DNA of 64,000 nucleotides from Arenivirga flava. GTDB taxonomy: Bacteria > Actinomycetota > Actinomycetes > Actinomycetales > Microbacteriaceae. Numbering within the stretch: position 1 is the stretch's first letter; every line of letters begins with the position of its first letter. The notes below the pieces were generated by a model. It was not told the origin of the DNA. It saw only the letters and a list, made by a program, of their open reading frames with translations, and ran no database searches. Positions 62,244 through 64,000 of the stretch are shown piece after piece. Where the stretch lies: the NCBI RefSeq assembly GCF_030161575.1, contig NZ_BSUL01000001.1, forward strand, positions 372,001-436,000, read 5' to 3'. The position numbers and the translations under genes were made by a program.

Positions 62244-63057
62244 TTGATCGCTCCGGTGATGCCCTCGGCGAAGGTGCGCTGCAGGATCAGGAAGATGACC
62301 ATCGTGGGCAGCGACGCGAGCAGCACGGCGAGCATGAGCACCCCGTAGTCGGTCACGTAACCGGCGGCCAGGTTCGAGATGAGCATCGGCATCGTCTGGA
62401 AGGCGTTGTTGACGAGGATCACCTTCGGCCAGAGGAAGTTGTTCCAGGCCGTCATGAAGGTGATGACGGCGGCCGCGGCCATCGTCGAGCGCATCGAGGG
62501 CAGGTAGATCCTCGCGAAGATGCCCACCTCCGAGACGCCGTCGATGCGCGCGGCCTCGATGATCTCGTAGGGGAAGGAGCGCGAGGCCTGTCGGAACAGC
62601 AGGATGAGGAACGGCGTGGAGATCGCGGGGATGATGACCGCCGCCAGCGAGTTGACGAGGCCGACCTCGGCGAAGAGCCGGAACAGCGGCACCATCGTCG
62701 CCGCGAACGGGATCATGATCGCGAGGAGCAGGATCGCCATGACGAAGTCCTTGCCCCTCGAGTGGAAGATCTCGAAGGCGTAGCCCGCGATCGAGCACAC
62801 GACGAGTGCGAGCACGGTCGTGCCGACCGCCACGGAGAACGAGTTCCACATGGCCGAGCCCAGGTCCTGCACGCCGATGAGCTTCGCGAAGTTCTCGAAG
62901 AGCTGGTCGCCGGGCAGCAGGCGGGAGTCGAGCACGTCGCGGCTCGAGTTGGTGGCCGAGACGGCCATGAAGTAGAGGGGAAGATCGAGAAGATCGCGAA
63001 GACCGAGAGGAAGACGTACCTGGGGGCTGCGCGGAGGGTCCTAATCACGCTTGTCAC
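62240..63057 (-). pseudogene. sugar ABC transporter permease (MalG type), frame broken by a single-base loss
   Basis: The N-terminal part (VIRTLRAAPRYVFLSVFAIF) and the rest (from MAVSATNSSRDVLDSRLL) lie in different frames. One base restored at the run 62977-62980 gives IFPLYFMAVSATNSS and a 272-residue protein with six membrane segments. The EAA loop EIIEAARIDGVSEVGIFARI-(Y)-LP is where the ATPase docks. It is the second permease of a carbohydrate uptake (CUT1) transporter, overlapping both neighbours. The tool-like alternative start MAVSATNSS would remove the first helix and is unlikely. Confidence 0.85.
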
Positions 63058-64000
63058 CGACCTTGAGCTGGATGAACGCGAGGATCGCGACGAGGATGAG
63101 GATCACGTACGACAGCGCGGACGCGTACCCGAAATTGGGGTTCTTGAGGAACGAGACCTCGAAGAGGTAGTGCGACATCGACATGGTCTGGTAGGCGGGA
63201 CCGCCTCGCGTGAGCGCCCAGGACTCGTCGAAGAGCTGCAGGGTGCCGTTGGTCGACATGATCGCCGTGAGCAGGATCATCGGCTTCAGCTGCGGCACCG
63301 TGACGAACCAGAACGTCTTGAACGCGTTCGCGCCGTCGACCTTGGCCGCTTCGATCGTGGAGTGGTCGATGTTCTGCAGGGCCGCCAGGTAGAAGACCAT
63401 GTTGTAGCCGGTCCAGCGCCAGAGCAGGCCGAGGATGATGACGAAGCGCGCGGTCGTGGGGTCGCCGAGCCAGTTGATCGGCGCGTCGATGAGGCTCAGG
63501 CCGAGCAGCAGGTCGTTCACGAAGCCGTCATTGGCGAAGATCGTGCGGAAGACGAGCGAGTAGGCCACGAGCGAGACGGCGCAGGGCAGGAAGATGGCGG
63601 TGCGCCAGAAGCTCTTGAACTTGAGGTTCTTGGAGTTGAGCACGCTCGCGAGCACGAGCGCGACGATGAGCATGATCGGCACCTGGATGAGCAGGTAGAT
63701 GAACGTGTTCTGCAGCGTGAGCTTGAAGATCTCGTCCTCGAACAGGCGGGTGTAGTTGCTCCAGAGCGGTTCGGCGAAGGTGAAGTTCGCACCGCGTCCG
63801 GTCTGCAGCGACAGGATGAACGCCTGGGCCATCGGGATGAAGCTCATCACGAGGATGAGCAGCGCGGCGGGCATCAGGAACGCCCAGCCGGTGAGGCTGC
63901 GGCGGCGGGCTCCGGAGAGCCACGGGCGGTTCGAGGGGTGCGGTTGCCCCGCGGCGGGGCTGCCCGGCGAGCGGTGCGCTCGCGAGGCGGTGCTGTGGTC
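63041..64000 (-). CDS. sugar ABC transporter permease (MalF type), 5' end beyond the window
   Basis: The frame is open to base 64000 with no start codon before the hydrophobic part, so the gene begins outside the window. A Pro/Arg-rich cytoplasmic N-terminus leads to SLTGWAFLMPAALLILVMSF, the first membrane helix. The EAA loop is TIEAAKVDGANAFKTFWFVT-(V)-P. It is the partner of the permease at 62240, which it overlaps by 17 bases. The sugar-binding lipoprotein gene is expected just beyond the edge. With the adjacent LacZ, the likely substrate is a beta-galactoside. Confidence 0.9.
   Translation of the reverse strand, partial: DHSTASRAHRSPGSPAAGQPHPSNRPWLSGARRRSLTGWAFLMPAALLILVMSFIPMAQAFILSLQTGRGANFTFAEPLWSNYTRLFEDEIFKLTLQNTFIYLLIQVPIMLIVALVLASVLNSKNLKFKSFWRTAIFLPCAVSLVAYSLVFRTIFANDGFVNDLLLGLSLIDAPINWLGDPTTARFVIILGLLWRWTGYNMVFYLAALQNIDHSTIEAAKVDGANAFKTFWFVTVPQLKPMILLTAIMSTNGTLQLFDESWALTRGGPAYQTMSMSHYLFEVSFLKNPNFGYASALSYVILILVAILAFIQLKVGDKRD

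Overview
The window comes from a high-GC actinobacterium. Gene order (rRNA operon, tlyA-nadK-recN-pyrG-Nudix-xerD, then parA-scpA-scpB-rlu-tyrA-cmk-der), many overlapping start/stop codons, and many start codons sitting 6-8 bases after a TANNNT box (leaderless genes) fit the order Micrococcales, most likely Microbacteriaceae. The species cannot be named from the sequence alone.

Layout. 1-2957: 3' part of a 23S rRNA gene, the 5S rRNA gene and the operon terminator. 3000-21497: conserved core, holding a very RG-rich repeat protein, a HAD phosphatase, an APH(3')-like kinase, TlyA, NAD kinase, RecN, CTP synthase, a Nudix hydrolase, XerD, ParA, ScpA/ScpB, an RluB-type pseudouridine synthase, prephenate dehydrogenase, CMP kinase and the GTPase Der. 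21498-21924: a non-coding stretch packed with hairpins and two 56-bp repeats. 21925-25740: a broken DUF1801 gene, a Nudix-esterase fusion, two TetR regulators and an SDR oxidoreductase. 25858-29900: an accessory island at tRNA-Pro(GGG), with a duplicated tRNA 3' end, a complete IS481-family element, an AT-richer remnant of a TIR-domain gene, RidA and a small phosphotransferase. 30062-43621: mixed metabolic and small-protein genes, including an esterase, a duplicated family of unknown small proteins, a hydrolase/gluconate-dehydrogenase-subunit fusion followed by a GMC oxidoreductase, DUF6412-YidC, two related MarR regulators, a ZIP transporter, an SDR and a short secreted peptide. 43701-56775: a compact biosynthetic cluster: a three-module NRPS (C-A-T x3 plus thioesterase), MbtH, a DrrA/DrrB-type exporter and a Sfp-type phosphopantetheinyl transferase. 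56945-64000: a GH13 alpha-glucosidase-like enzyme, a region-2-only sigma-like protein, a GH2 beta-galactosidase and two sugar ABC permeases, the last running off the window.

Reading-frame quality. Nine places in eight genes lose exactly one C or G: recN twice, the TIR gene, ridA, the second phosphotransferase, the GMC oxidoreductase, one marR, the NRPS and a sugar permease. Seven of these are in runs of four or five C/G. In each case restoring one base rejoins a family-typical protein. The pattern suggests consensus errors in the assembly more than mass gene decay, so most of these genes are probably intact in the organism. Genes broken in this way are labelled pseudogene as sequenced. The NRPS is labelled CDS because all its domains are present.

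The two systems most worth attention are the NRPS cluster, which has three similar adenylation pockets and a starter-type condensation domain, and the degraded defence-like island at the tRNA, where a TIR-domain gene appears only after one base is restored.
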